64,000 nt of DNA from Thereva unica (Eukaryota > Arthropoda > Insecta > Diptera > Therevidae), in the NCBI GenBank assembly GCA_949987705.1, contig OX465281.1, forward strand, positions 32,348,942 through 32,412,941, read 5' to 3'. Shown piece after piece: positions 1 through 10,583 of the stretch. The position numbers and the translations under genes are program-made. Each line of letters starts with the position of its first letter. Position 1 is the first letter of the stretch. The notes under the pieces are model-generated. The model worked only from the letters and a program-made list of their open reading frames with translations, made no database searches and had not been told where the DNA came from.

Positions 1-230
1 CAAAAATGCAACTAGTTGGGATGTGGGTTCGATCCTTTCGGTCCACACGATCAACTTCCCAGTATGATGGATGTTGAATATTATGATTGGATATTTTAAT
101 AATAAATGAACAATAGGCAATATAGAATATATGTATAATACCGAGAATTTGTCACAATTGTTTATCAATATTTTCGTTAAAATGTCAAACTAAATGTGCG
201 CACTTACAAGATTAGGTATTAATGTTTTTG

Positions 231-575
231 GGCACCTCAATGAAGTCGATATAGTTTTTAGTTCGCGCGGTATCGTGCAGGTACAAAAATCACTTAAGTT
301 ATTTAAACCAAAAAACCGCTGGACCGAATATTATAAAAATCTTTTCAGATTATATTGTCGCTAATACGCTTCGAACGGCACCTCAAGTAAGTCAATATCT
401 TTCGTGGTTCGGGCGATATCGTGCAGGTACAAAAATCACTTACGTCGCTTAAACAAAAAAACGGCTGAACCGAATCTCATGAAAATCTTTTCAGATCATA
501 TTTCGGTTAATACGCTTCGAACGACACCTCAACGAAGTCGATATCAGTTTTGGTTCGCGCGATATCGTGCAGGAA
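231..575. repeat. 146-bp tandem repeat, about 2.4 copies
   Basis: The block GGCACCTCAA recurs at 231, 377 and (as GACACCTCAA) 523, giving an exact 146-bp period. Each unit also carries ATCGTGCAGG and, in the first two, CAGGTACAAAAATCACTTA. The third unit is cut at about 575 and is followed by a short CA-rich microsatellite (about 595-617). No coding function is apparent. It may be part of a larger transposon whose ends I could not find. Confidence 0.85.
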
Positions 576-1584
576 AAAATGACCACATCCGTACGCACAT
601 ACACACACACACATACTTCCTCCCAATTTTTTGCTTAAAATGCTCCTGGGACCTTGAAAGATGAAAATACGTTGAAATTTTCGATTTCGATTTTCGGACC
701 GATTACAATAACTTCCTATAACTCAAAATCGTCAAAACTGCACTTAGACACTTCTGGCTGTGTACTGTAGTAATGTCGTCGTTTTACTGAAGTGTCGTCA
801 TATTAATAATACAAGATATTTTGGTATTGCAGTAAACAATTTCTTATACTAGTATCACATTTTTGAATAAAACAAAATTTCAGAAAATTTCCAATTCAAT
901 TTATTTATGGTTGAGTGTGGATGAAACTGAAGGAGTTAAGTCGTTGATCGATAGAAGTATTGTTGTGCTTAAGTTCGCCTCGGGTACAGGATGTTTTGAA
1001 ACTATCCCACATTCTCCTGGTCTAGACGACACTATCATGGTATAGCCCTGGCCCACCGGAACGCATTACAGAACTGTAGGTGCATAGATAACACCGCCAT
1101 ACACTGAGAGAAAGCGTGCGCGCAATCCTTTGAATTCCCAACTTTTAGATGATGATACTTAAGTGTGTGGATAATATGACACGCCACACTTACCCTAAGA
1201 AATCATGTGCATTAAACCGACAGTTTTCCTTTGACCTCGGCCACACACTAGAAGTTGTACGCACGTGCAATCCTGTCGGAGTGGCTTCAACTTTATAATC
1301 CTAATTGAACTTTTTTCACATTTACATGATTTAGGGGGGGGGGGACGCTTCAGGATTACTCCTATTATCAAATTTGGGTATAAATCAACAACCATCAGAT
1401 AACAACTGCAAAAAGAATTCGGAATAGCACTTGGATCGTTCATAATTTACCAATTCCACACGCCATGCTTCAAGTGTCGATGCAACAGCAATTCCTATTC
1501 ACTTTTCATCTCCTTGAAAGCTCAAAATCATGCGCGCAGGATGCAATTTCTTAACGAATTAGCTATTGGTATTGACTTTCTTCT

Positions 1585-2196
1585 AAAGTGAGAGTTTCCT
1601 TTCTGATCATTCAATCAAGGTAGAATTGGTAGGCCTAGAATGTAATCCCCACACCATCTCAGCAGGCGTTCCTCAGGGCTCAATTCTTTTATCAGCTCTC
1701 TTCCTAGTTTTTATAAATGACCTTCTCTCAATCCCATCCAACTCACTTCACAGCTTTGCTGATGACAGTACTCTGCGTTACTCGCATAGCTTCGAAAAGG
1801 CAAGACAAGCACGTGCCAGACCTTGTCTGCTTGATCGTGAACTTTGTCCATTTCAATCAACAGGGATATACATAAATCGGATTCTAGATTGGGGCCACAA
1901 GAATCATGTCAAATTCAACGTACGGAAAACAAAATAGTGTCTCTTCTCTAAGAAAACGCGCTCCTCAATTCCTCCCATTACAGTGGACAATCTAGAACTC
2001 ATGGCAGAACCATCTCTCACTATTTTAGGCATAACATAAACTGAAGATCTGAGTTGGAGTAATCACATTTTTCAAATCGCTGAACAAGCATAACAAAGCT
2101 TTAGATTCCTTAAAAGATGCAATTTCCTCCTTCAGCAGTCAGCCAGGGCTATAATCTACAAATCCTACATTCGGCCCGCCTCGAATTCAAGTCGTA
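1585..2196 (+). pseudogene. LINE-A copy 1: reverse transcriptase relic
   Basis: This is a fragment of a non-LTR retrotransposon reverse transcriptase. The reading frame at 1626-1937 contains AGVPQGSI, then an FINDLL-like segment and FADDSTL, the palm motif (F/Y-x-DD) that holds the catalytic aspartates. The same peptide pattern occurs in the copy at about 43.6 kb. Downstream DNA continues to match that copy (the ATAATCTACAAATCCTACATTCGGCC region) but with stops and frameshifts. Homology stops abruptly at about 2196, where a hAT-like terminus begins. There is no intact open frame across the fragment, so it cannot make an active enzyme. I assign it to a Jockey/CR1-like LINE; the clade is not certain. 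Confidence 0.8.
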
Positions 2197-2199
2197 TCT

Positions 2200-2260
2200 C
2201 TCAGTGGCGGATACAAGGGGGGACATCCCCCTCCAAGAGCGGGTTTGATTTATTTATTAC
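2200..2260 (+). mobile_element. hAT-like transposon terminus
   Basis: CAGTGGCGGATACAAGGGGG starts exactly where LINE-A homology ends. CAGTGGCG plus a G-run is a common terminal inverted repeat start of hAT-family DNA transposons. I could not find the matching opposite end or the 8-bp target duplication nearby, so this is a partial or degraded element. Confidence 0.45.
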
Positions 2261-2609
2261 TTTAGTCCTGAAAAAAAGTCGAGTGAAAGCATATTGAACT
2301 AGGAAATTTTCCTCTATAATCACAAAAATTACTATCTTTATTTTTAACGAAAAAAATTAATGGTCTTGGATGTGAAGTATCACGTCCGTATTTTAACGTG
2401 ACAACGTCTATTAATTTGAACGTGACAACGTCTGTTATTACGTTTTGTATTATTTTCTCTATTAATCTTACTAATATTATAAACGTGAATGTTTGTATGT
2501 ATGTTTGTTACTCTTTCACGCAAAAACTACTGAATGGATTTTAATGAAACTTTACAATAATATAGCTCATATATCAGAATAACATATAGGCTATAATTTA
2601 TAAAAAAAT

Positions 2610-3640
2610 TCAAAATGGCCGTGCCAATATGGCCGACGAATTTGCCAATTGTGTTCCAATTCCAATGAAAATCGAAATCTGGGGGATTTTAAGGTTGCAA
2701 ATAACGAATTTATGATCAAAACTTATAAATTCAAAATGGCCGTGCCAATATGGCCGACGAATTTGCCAATTGTGTTCCGATTCCAATGAAAATCGAAATC
2801 TGGGGGATTTTAAGGTTGCAAATAACGAATTTATGATCAAAACTTATAAATTCAAAATGGCGGACGAATTTTTCCAATTGTATTCCGATTCCAATGAAAG
2901 TGAATATCTAGGGGTTTTTAAGGTTGCAAATAACGAATTTATGATCAAAACTTATAAATTCAAAATGGCGGACGAATTTTTCCAATTGTATTCCGATTCC
3001 AATGAAAGTGAATATCTAGGGGTTTTTAAGGTTGCAAATAACGAATTTATGATCAAAACTTATAAATTCAAAATGGCCGTGCCAATATGGCCGACGAATT
3101 TGCCAATTGTGTTCCGATTCCAATGAAAATCGAAATCTGGGGGATTTTAAGGTTGCAAATAACGAATTTATGATCAAAACTTATAAATTCAAAATGGCCG
3201 TGCCAATATGGCCGACGAATTTGCCAATTGTGTTCCGATTCCAATGAAAATCGAAATCTGGGGGATTTTAAGGTTGCAAATAACGAATTTATGATCAAAA
3301 CTTATAAATTCAAAATGGCGGACGAATTTTTCCAATTGTATTCCGATTCCAATGAAAGTGAATATCTAGGGGTTTTTAAGGTTGCAAATAACGAATTTAT
3401 GATCAAAACTTATAAATTCAAAATGGCGGACGAATTTTTCCAATTGTATTCCGATTCCAATGAAAGTGAATATCTAGGGGTTTTTAAGGTTGCAAATAAC
3501 GAATTTATGATCAAAACTTATAAATTCAAAATGGCCGCGCCAATATGGCCGACGAATTTTTCCAATTGTATTCCGATTGCAATGAAAATCGATATCTGGG
3601 GGCTTTTAGGGCAAACAACGAATTTATGATCAAAGCTTAT
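2610..3640 (+). repeat. Higher-order minisatellite inside the Helitron (AABB)
   Basis: Two related monomers alternate. A (about 121 bp) begins AAAATGGCCGTGCCAATATG; B (about 108 bp) begins AAAATGGCGGACGAATTTTT. Starts at about 2611, 2732, 2853, 2961, 3069, 3190, 3311, 3419 and 3527 give the order A A B B A A B B A. The AABB set is 458 bp and the two sets look essentially identical, implying a recent duplication. A decayed tenth unit follows from about 3640. The open frames seen here on both strands come from repeat periodicity, not from genes. Confidence 0.9.
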
Positions 3641-4249
3641 AAATTCAAAATTGCGGGTCCAATATGACGCACGAATTTTCCCAAGCCACATTCTGAAATG
3701 TAGTAAATTTCTAAAATTCCCTCAAACCAGTATAGAAACAGTAAAAACGGTAGAAAGATTCGAAGTTTGCAAATTTGTGCGCCCCTACATTGTCATCACG
3801 AGGTTAAACGATGTCATCTATCGCTTCCAAAAAGTTCGATCGGAAAAAACGGGACCTGGAGGAAGCTGTGTTCGGGACGAATACTGAGTAAGAAGGGAGC
3901 AGTGTAACGGCTAACCGAAAAGAGAAAGTTAAAATTCCAATTCACCGAGAAGTTATATGTTTAGATGCATCTACTTGAATACATAACGCTGTTCTAATTG
4001 AATCACCGATAAGATTGGGAAGAGTCAATTTTTTCCAGATTTATTGTTTTTTCATTATACTTTTTTTCCTACCGCGTACAACGCACACATAATTTTTTTT
4101 CCGATAGGTGGTGCTCAACCTCGAATTTTAATAAATTTGAAGCATATTTTTAATAGGTAACTCTAAATTCTTTTATGTACCCATAACCATGCTTCATTAT
4201 AACCATTTCCTATCCCGGAGTATGCCCACATAATTTTTTTTATTAAAAG

Positions 4250-4278
4250 GCGTTGCAACGCACGCGGGTTTTTGCTAG
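4250..4278 (+). other. Helitron 3' hairpin and CTAG terminus
   Basis: The palindrome GCGTTGCAACGC is followed after 13 nt by CTAG and a flanking T. In Helitrons this structure signals the end of rolling-circle transfer. Confidence 0.8.
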
Positions 4279-4315
4279 TAAATTATATATTTCGAAGCAA
4301 ATTTTTTTTGTGTGC

Positions 4316-4745
4316 GGGACATTTTCACACGCGCGTCCTATCTTAAACCGATTTAATAGACGTTGTCACGTCAATAAGGTGAATGAATGTATTTTTCCCG
4401 TGTAGAGGATAAATTAACGAAAATTTTGAGCCATTAACCACCCCCCTAACATCTATGGGGGCGGAGATATGATTTTTTTTTTGTGTGCGGGACATTGTCC
4501 GGGACATTTTCACACGCGCGTCCTATCTTAAACCGATTTAATAGACGTTGTCACGTTAATAAGGTGAATGAATGTATTTTCCCGTGTAGAGGATAAATTA
4601 ACGAAAATTTTGAGCCATTAACCACCCCCTAACATGTATGGGGGCGGAGATATGATTTTTTTTTCTGTGCGGGACATTGTGCGGGACATTTTCACACGCG
4701 CGTCCTATCTCAAACCGATTTAATAGCCGTTGTCACGTCAAAAAA
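4316..4745 (+). repeat. 182-185-bp tandem repeat, about 2.4 copies
   Basis: GGGACATTTTCACACGCGCG recurs at 4316, 4501 and 4683. Each unit also holds ACCGATTTAATAG and a G-rich GGGGGCGGAGATATGA segment. The third copy stops after GTTGTCACGTC. Related GTGACAACGTC motifs sit on the other side of the Helitron, so the Helitron seems to have landed inside this older element. Confidence 0.85.
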
Positions 4746-5224
4746 AAAATCTTGAAAAAATGCCACCCAATTTTTAACTTGTAGCTCTTTGCTTAGTTTG
4801 AAATATTATCAAATCAAAATAGATCTGTATTTGAAATTGTTATAATTTGAAAAAAGCTGCTTAATAGAAAATTCATTTTAGAACCTACATCTACCTTCAA
4901 TAGCTCTGTGAGCTATTTCATTAACACATTCCCTCCGGTTAGACTTGAGCAAGAGTTATACGAGGCAGTACATTTGTTCCTCAAACGACGGTTAATTATA
5001 CTGGGGCCTCAATTTTTTGAAATGTTCGAGTTCAAAAAAATATTAAGCATTCTGGCGGAAATAACAATGTTAACTTTTTCTACGCATAGCGCCCCAATAT
5101 CGCTAGTTAACAGTTGGTTAACGGAAATCGGCAACCCTTTTTTGCGGAAGTTTCCAACACTGAGAAAGGATATAGAGCGTATGGGGAATTACTGTCGATG
5201 AATGCAGGGATAGCAGATTTTCGA

Positions 5225-5650
5225 TATTTCTTAGAGATGACTACTACGATCGTAGCAGACCACAAACCGCAGTGTTACGCGTTTTGACAGACTTTGCAGT
5301 AACACGGCAATTGGACTTTATCATTGAATTTTCAACAAACAGTTCACATAGGCGCAAAAGACAACTCGGTCGCAGATTTTTTGTCGTTTACAAATACAGT
5401 ATTGGTTCCGTCAATGATTGATTTCGAAGGAATGGCAAAGGAGTAAGAGGGTTGTTAAACGATCGCTTGAAGCCATGCCATGCCATCGATTGAAACCATG
5501 CCGATTGAAACCAACAGCAAATGCAAATGTATTGCGACATGGGTGAAAAAGCAGTTCAACCCTACGTACCATACAATTTCAGGAGAGCAGTTTGCGAGAC
5601 CTTACGCGGATTAGCACACCCAGGCTTACGAGCAACCTTAAGCCTATGAT
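5225..5650 (+). pseudogene. Gypsy-type LTR retrotransposon pol relic
   Basis: Translated in shifting frames, this stretch shows a TTIVADHKP segment (as in the end of a Ty3/Gypsy RNase H), then HIGAKDNSVADFLS, close to the usual HIPGKDNSVADALS. Next is IDFEGMAKE, and after a gap LRGLAHPGLRAT, which resembles the integrase zinc-binding (H2C2) lead-in. Order and spacing fit the RNase H to integrase junction. Stops and frameshifts break it, and no LTRs or target duplication are visible nearby. It is a dead fragment of an insect-type Gypsy element. Confidence 0.7.
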
Positions 5651-5712
5651 ACAATAGTCAATTAATTGATCAACTCTAACTGTCAACTGTCAGTTAATAG
5701 GCCAACAAAATG

Positions 5713-5940
5713 AGTAGGTACTGGGGCGCTTTGGCGGGGGAACAAAAACCATTTGATTGGTTTGTGAGCAAAGTCATTTGGATCTTTAAAAGGTGTGTTA
5801 TTTACCCATTATTAGTGATTAACTACACATTAACAAGTAATAAAACCCATTAAGTAGGTAATTAACGAAACTTTTAATCGTAAATCGACTAAACGAGGTT
5901 TTCCCAAGCCAAAGGGTTCCAGTACCTACTAAAGGGGATT
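5713..5940. mobile_element. Small inverted-repeat element (MITE-like)
   Basis: AGTAGGTACTGG at 5713 is matched in reverse complement by CCAGTACCTACT ending at 5940. The inverted repeats continue imperfectly for about 30 bp. The interior is AT-rich with no reading frame. I see no clear target duplication, so the superfamily is unknown. Confidence 0.6.
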
Positions 5941-5949
5941 GGAGGGAAG

Positions 5950-8390
5950 TGTGCGGTATTGAACATCCTCGTCTGGCCTATCAGATTAAATTGAGTCAAT
6001 GCATTGAGCCGTGTATCATCCGCCTTAGCATTACAAAAATACAGGGTGATATGTAAAACTCTATCTTTGTAAAATTCTGACCGTATTACTCAAAACGGAC
6101 AAATATTTCGAACTTAGCGTCATAGTAACTCATATTCCGCTCAAAAAGACCTATACAACGACGTTTTATACATAGCTATTGGATTCTCCTTTCGTTTGAA
6201 ACAAAATTTAGAGCAAACTGTTTTGTTCAACTAATTTTGCCATTGTAAAAATCGCTTAAAAAAATTTACAAATTGTTGTGAATACACGACCTAACAGATA
6301 GAGCTCAAATTCTGCGTGGTAAGTTGGTACAGTACTACCAGATTAAAGAAAATTTTCAATTTCGAAAATATATTTTACGGGACTTTCAAAAGAAGAACCA
6401 GATGTAAAGTCATCAAATTGGTAATTGAAATTACTCGTTCCATTGTAGAACCTTAAGAAACAAAATTTAAATAACTACTATGTGAAATGAAGTTGTGTTA
6501 TATTTAGATTTTCTCTATGCAAAAATCGTTAAATTACTTCTCCAGCATTTTCCGCGGTAATTTCATATTTCAAACTTTAAATTATAAAGAAAACCTACAA
6601 AGAAGAACTTTATATGGAAGTAGCATATTCTTCCAAGAAACCATTAGTTAAATTAATACTTCCCTATGTCTTTCCTCCCATTACCGTAGAATGGAGAGCC
6701 TTTCTATTTTCTTCCCGTTGATCTCGTTAAGATTCCTCTTTAAAAATTCCGTCGGGTAACTTACTTACCCCGTGCAAGACTTGCCGACTCAGCCTTTGAA
6801 ACCTTTTTATATGCAGATTACTTTTTTCCCTGTGTGCTCCAGCAGAACCTTCTAACTTGCTGTTTTCCATCCTTTATGTCGCTCCTCCTAGTTCTATCGC
6901 AACTTATCAAAATCACTACTGGGCCTAAAGAAGTTTCTTTTGTGTAAAAAAAGTTGTAGTTTTCAAACGATAAAAAAATTCCATTTAAGAAAGGACCTGG
7001 AAAGTGTTCCACTACTCCGAAATAGTCAAGCCTGCTCCTGGTAGAAAATCGATATTTCTCATATCTGAAAGAAAGTTGGAAAATTTATTTAAACTATTTT
7101 TTCCGATGTCCCGATGTTCAGTTGTTAATTCAGGAACTGTGTGAGTAATCGATCCTTGAATAGACTAGACGCTGTAACGTATCAAGGATATCACTTCAAA
7201 CCGCCTCGGGGCAATTCAATTTAACTTCAACCCCAGTTCAGTAGTATCAATGCTTTCCCATTTCTGGCAGTCGACTACTTAACATTTTACACGGATCAAC
7301 TTGTCTTCAATTCTGGAAGGATACGAGTCCTTTCTGACGAAGTCTGCTTCAACATTTAATAAAAATTATTTGCATGTGCTGTCGCCGCCGAAAATCGCTG
7401 GCATACATGCTCTCCACGGAATAATGCGAAAGAAATTGTAGCTGCGAAACGCTTTTAACGAATATCCTTGAAGTGTTAGTCCTTGGAATGAAACAGTATA
7501 GACACCATTCCTCCGCCGCGCATTATACTGATAAAGGACGAGTATTTGTCTTATATAAGACGCAAGAGAATGCTACTACTTACAGCATCGCTCCTACAAC
7601 TAAGCCACAGTGTTTGTAACGGGGTTAGTTTGATCCCTTAGAGACTCGTAATTTACATCTTCCTCTGCTTCTGGAATAAGGATGGATAAAAACAAAAGTT
7701 ATGGAGGTCCTTAGTGCAGGCATGTACAGTTACAGGGCTTCTTTGGTTTGGAGCAAACTAATTGGCGGCAATGATGGTCTCGTAAATGTGCTTCTTCTGT
7801 CCAGAAGGTTTATTAAATCCCCCTGCAAGGACCTCTCATAAATTATTCTTAGTGGAAAAATTATTACCGCGATTTGTCACCGCATAAAAACTCATTTCGA
7901 AGGAGGAACATTGTATATGTGTATTTGTTTGTGTGTGTGGCTGATTTCAGCTGTCCTTAAGGCTATTTTTAATGTGGCTTTTTCAGAAGCAATATTTAAT
8001 AACAACATCATATAGTACAAAGTCCTTTTTATTAATTAATTTTAAAAATAACGTCAATCAGTGTCAGGATGAGAAGGAAGTTTGTGTAGCAGGATTTAAA
8101 ATTAAATCCCAATCAAAATGTTGGCTACAAAAATTATAAAGACTCAGAGCCAATTTTATAAAAGACGTTTCTTGTGGGTGGAGAGTACACAGATTTAACA
8201 TAGGCTAACGTAAACATCCTTAGAATGATTATGTTGGGAGCCCAGAGTTCGATTAATGTAATCTGTTAGCCTTACAATTTTTAATGCGGATGCGAGAGAA
8301 GGATGTCGATATTAAAAGTATGTACTTTTAAAGCCTTGAAGCCCCAAATATTCCAGCAGAATCGCAATTTCTTGATAAAGAGGAAGGCAT
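5950..8390. other. No recognisable gene or element
   Basis: Both strands carry only short open frames without family motifs. The only notable text is ACAAAAATACAGGGT near 6034, which recurs in the hairpin arm at about 9447. I see nothing else I can name. Confidence 0.6.
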
Positions 8391-8393
8391 AAC

Positions 8394-8595
8394 TGTCACC
8401 CTCAGAGCAAAAGCGGGTTATATTTGATGTTGCAGCAAAAGAGGAATAAAAATATTTCAGCGCAAAAATGGTTCAACTATTATTCAGAGCAAGAACGGAA
8501 CGGCAAAAGTCTTAGAGCAAAAGCGGATTAACTCTCTAAACCGTTTTTGCCCTCTACGAAAACTTAAACCGCTTTTGCCCTCAGTTTTTATTTAT
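8394..8595. repeat. AGCAAAAGCGG motif array, copy 1
   Basis: About 200 bp packed with degenerate GAGCAAAAGCGG words: clear copies at about 8403 and 8513, diverged ones between, then reverse-complement versions (CCGTTTTTGCCCTC, CCGCTTTTGCCCTC) at the right end. The left edge reads CACCCTCAGAGCAAAAGCGG. Spacing is about 20-30 bp. The same arrangement is found at 13.0-13.3 kb in the opposite orientation. This looks like a small foldback transposon built of repeated end motifs. Confidence 0.65.
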
Positions 8596-8933
8596 ACCTC
8601 CGTCGCTTACATTATTACTTCGAAATCTATTTTTAGACCACATTTTCTTCACTTTACTAGAAATACAATGCAACTCTATTCATAATATCTAATCATCTAA
8701 TTTTCGCGTTTGTAAGATTTGACTTTGAATGTGTGAAGTCTTTGTAATTGTTTATGATAGGTTTTATGTTTTTGCCATTTTCCCATTTTTGACTACATAT
8801 TTGAGGATTTTTACATAAATTTTCCACATGTTTATCTTTTATCTTTATTACTAACTTCAATTTTTATAATGTTTGCAATTTATGGTTTTTTTCAATTTAC
8901 TTTTTTTTACTTAGTAATTTTTGTATTTAAAAA

Positions 8934-8964
<31 letters not shown>

Positions 8965-8969
8965 AATTT

Positions 8970-9633
8970 AAAGGAGGTGGGTCAAAATTGCCCCAGGCCC
9001 GGCGCAAGAGAAAAGTATCTCAGATTATCGGCTATAATAAGTATTGAATTTCTGTATAGTTGTTATATCCCGTAACTGTGGCTAAGGTGTTAATAATGCT
9101 ATTTCTTTTTATTCGGGCGAAATGACTAATTAACCCTGTATTTTTGTAACGCCATCACATATCTTCATGAATAAGGTATCAGTGTACGCAGAATACTCCC
9201 ACCTCCCATAGGAAACACTCCAAGCTTTCTGATTCTGGGAAAAAAAAAACATTAGTTGACTATGAATATTTTGGAGAAAAAGGTGGTTGAAAGAGAAATT
9301 TTTGTTAAAAAAATCAATATTTTGACTTTGACGACTCATAACTCTGGAAGTTGGTACTGTGGTACCGTCGTTTTTACAATTTTAGATAGGTGGGAGTATT
9401 CTGCGTACACTGATACCTTATTCATGAAGATATGTGATGGCGTTACAAAAATACAGGGTTAATTAGTCATTTCGCCCGAATAAAAAGAAATAGCATTATT
9501 AACACCTTAGCCACAGTTACGGGATATAACAACTATACAGAAATTCAATACTTATTATAGCCGATAATCTGAGATACTTTTCTCTTGCGCCGGGCCTGGG
9601 GCAATTTTGTATGGGCTGTGACCCACCTCCTTT
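8970..9633. repeat. Long near-perfect inverted repeat (about 240-bp arms)
   Basis: The left arm (about 8970-9204) reappears as its reverse complement at 9388-9633, with a 183-bp spacer. Arms begin AAAGGAGGTGGGT and meet at CCCACCT/AGGTGGG. The only clear difference is an extra 10 bp (TATGGGCTGT) in the right arm. Identical peptide ends in open frames on the two strands are a by-product. It may be a foldback/MITE with long terminal repeats. If transcribed it would form a long hairpin RNA. A 23-nt A run abuts the left arm. Confidence 0.9.
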
Positions 9634-9886
9634 GTTCAAAAATTCAGAATTGCAAACATAAAACTGAAGAATTGGAGATATTATTGTCAAAAAACAAAAC
9701 TTATTAATATTAAAATGAAAAGAGCACTCATTTTGAAACTGAAATTGTGAAATCCAAATATTAAATAAAATTGAATTTTTTTAATAATTAAAGGCCAATA
9801 TCTAATGGCATGACTGAACGGAAAAAATGTAATACTTACCCTAAAATTAAAGATAAAATTTCAGAAATTGGACAAACTAGAGACGA

Positions 9887-10170
9887 TGGCCTCGATTCCC
9901 AGATCCGGCGGCGCGGAAGTGAGTGCGGATTTGACAGTCGCGGATTCAATTAAATCAAAAATTCGGAGTGAAGACTCACACGATAATAAAATACCCGATG
10001 TCGGATTATCTGAGGCGCATTTGTGGTTTCAAATCCGCAGAAAATTTGTTGCGGATCACACTTTTAAAGCGCGGAAAATGTCAAAGGAGATTCTCGGTTG
10101 CGGATTTGAGAATCGCAAAGTCTCAAATCCGCACTCACTTCTGCGCCGCCGGATCTGGGAATCGAGGCCA
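9887..10170. mobile_element. MITE with about 47-bp terminal inverted repeats
   Basis: TGGCCTCGATTCCCAGATCC at the left end is mirrored by GGATCTGGGAATCGAGGCCA ending at 10170. The repeats extend through GGCGGCGC and AGTGAGTGCGGATTTGA with one mismatch. The interior repeats TGCGGATTTGA-like words. There is no transposase. Flanks show no convincing target duplication. A 105-codon open frame inside it is an accident of the repeats. Confidence 0.8.
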
Positions 10171-10277
10171 ATAAATAATTTATAAACGTTCATAATTTTA
10201 TAATTTCGAAAAATATTAAAAACGAAAGTTTCAAAAATAGCAAAAATGTGTTAATATAGTAGAAATTAACCGAAACC

Positions 10278-10402
10278 TTTGAGATGAACTCAGGAGTACG
10301 ACAAGGATGTTTACTTTCCCCGTTACTCTTTCTTATAGTAATAAACTATATCCTTGTCGGCGCTTTAGATAGTAAAACAGGTGGGATTCAATGGGAATTG
10401 CT
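10278..10402 (+). pseudogene. LINE reverse transcriptase fragment (RTE/L1-like)
   Basis: A 125-bp open stretch reads FEMNSGVRQGCLLSPLLF, then INYI and TGGIQWEL. The GVRQGCxLSPxLF block is the RT domain motif preceding the palm in RTE/L1-type LINEs, and GIxW-L follows it in that group. Nothing recognisable flanks it on either side, so it is a tiny remnant. It differs from the GVPQGS-type LINEs A, B and C here. Confidence 0.7.
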
Positions 10403-10583
10403 TGTATTAAAACTACTGTAAACATACTTCTTGAATAACTGTTTAATTGAATATTTTAAATTATTTAACGAAAAAATATAAATGCATTTATTATTTTGTT
10501 CATTTAATCAAAATGTAAAATGCAAGACAACCAAAAACCTATTATATTTCACAATTGACGCGATTCAAAAACCACAAAGGACC

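Larger units (their letters stand above)
2466..4278 (+). mobile_element. Non-autonomous Helitron
   Basis: The element starts TCTTACTAATATTATAAACG right after an A (2465) and ends CTAG at 4275-4278 right before a T (4279). This is the Helitron rule of 5' TC, 3' CTRR and insertion between A and T. A perfect 12-nt palindrome GCGTTGCAACGC (4250-4261) lies 13 nt before CTAG, as the terminal hairpin should. No Rep/helicase reading frame is present, so movement would need an outside Helitron protein. About 1 kb of the interior is a minisatellite. Both flanks carry the motif ACGTGACAACGTCTATT, in opposite orientations, so the host site is probably an older repeat. Confidence 0.85.

Noticed and set aside
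2185..2210. An 8-bp hAT duplication GTATCTCT at the LINE-A/hAT junction
   Set aside because: I could not find the second copy or the opposite element end.
2770..3629. Repetitive 118- and 133-codon frames
   Set aside because: Produced by the minisatellite period (458-bp offset copies); the peptide repeats only mirror the DNA repeats.
9256..9462. Frames on both strands sharing the end ICDGVTKIQG
   Set aside because: They lie in the two arms of an inverted repeat, so identity is trivial.
9868..10185. 105-codon frame
   Set aside because: It spans a MITE from TIR to TIR; no conserved protein motif.
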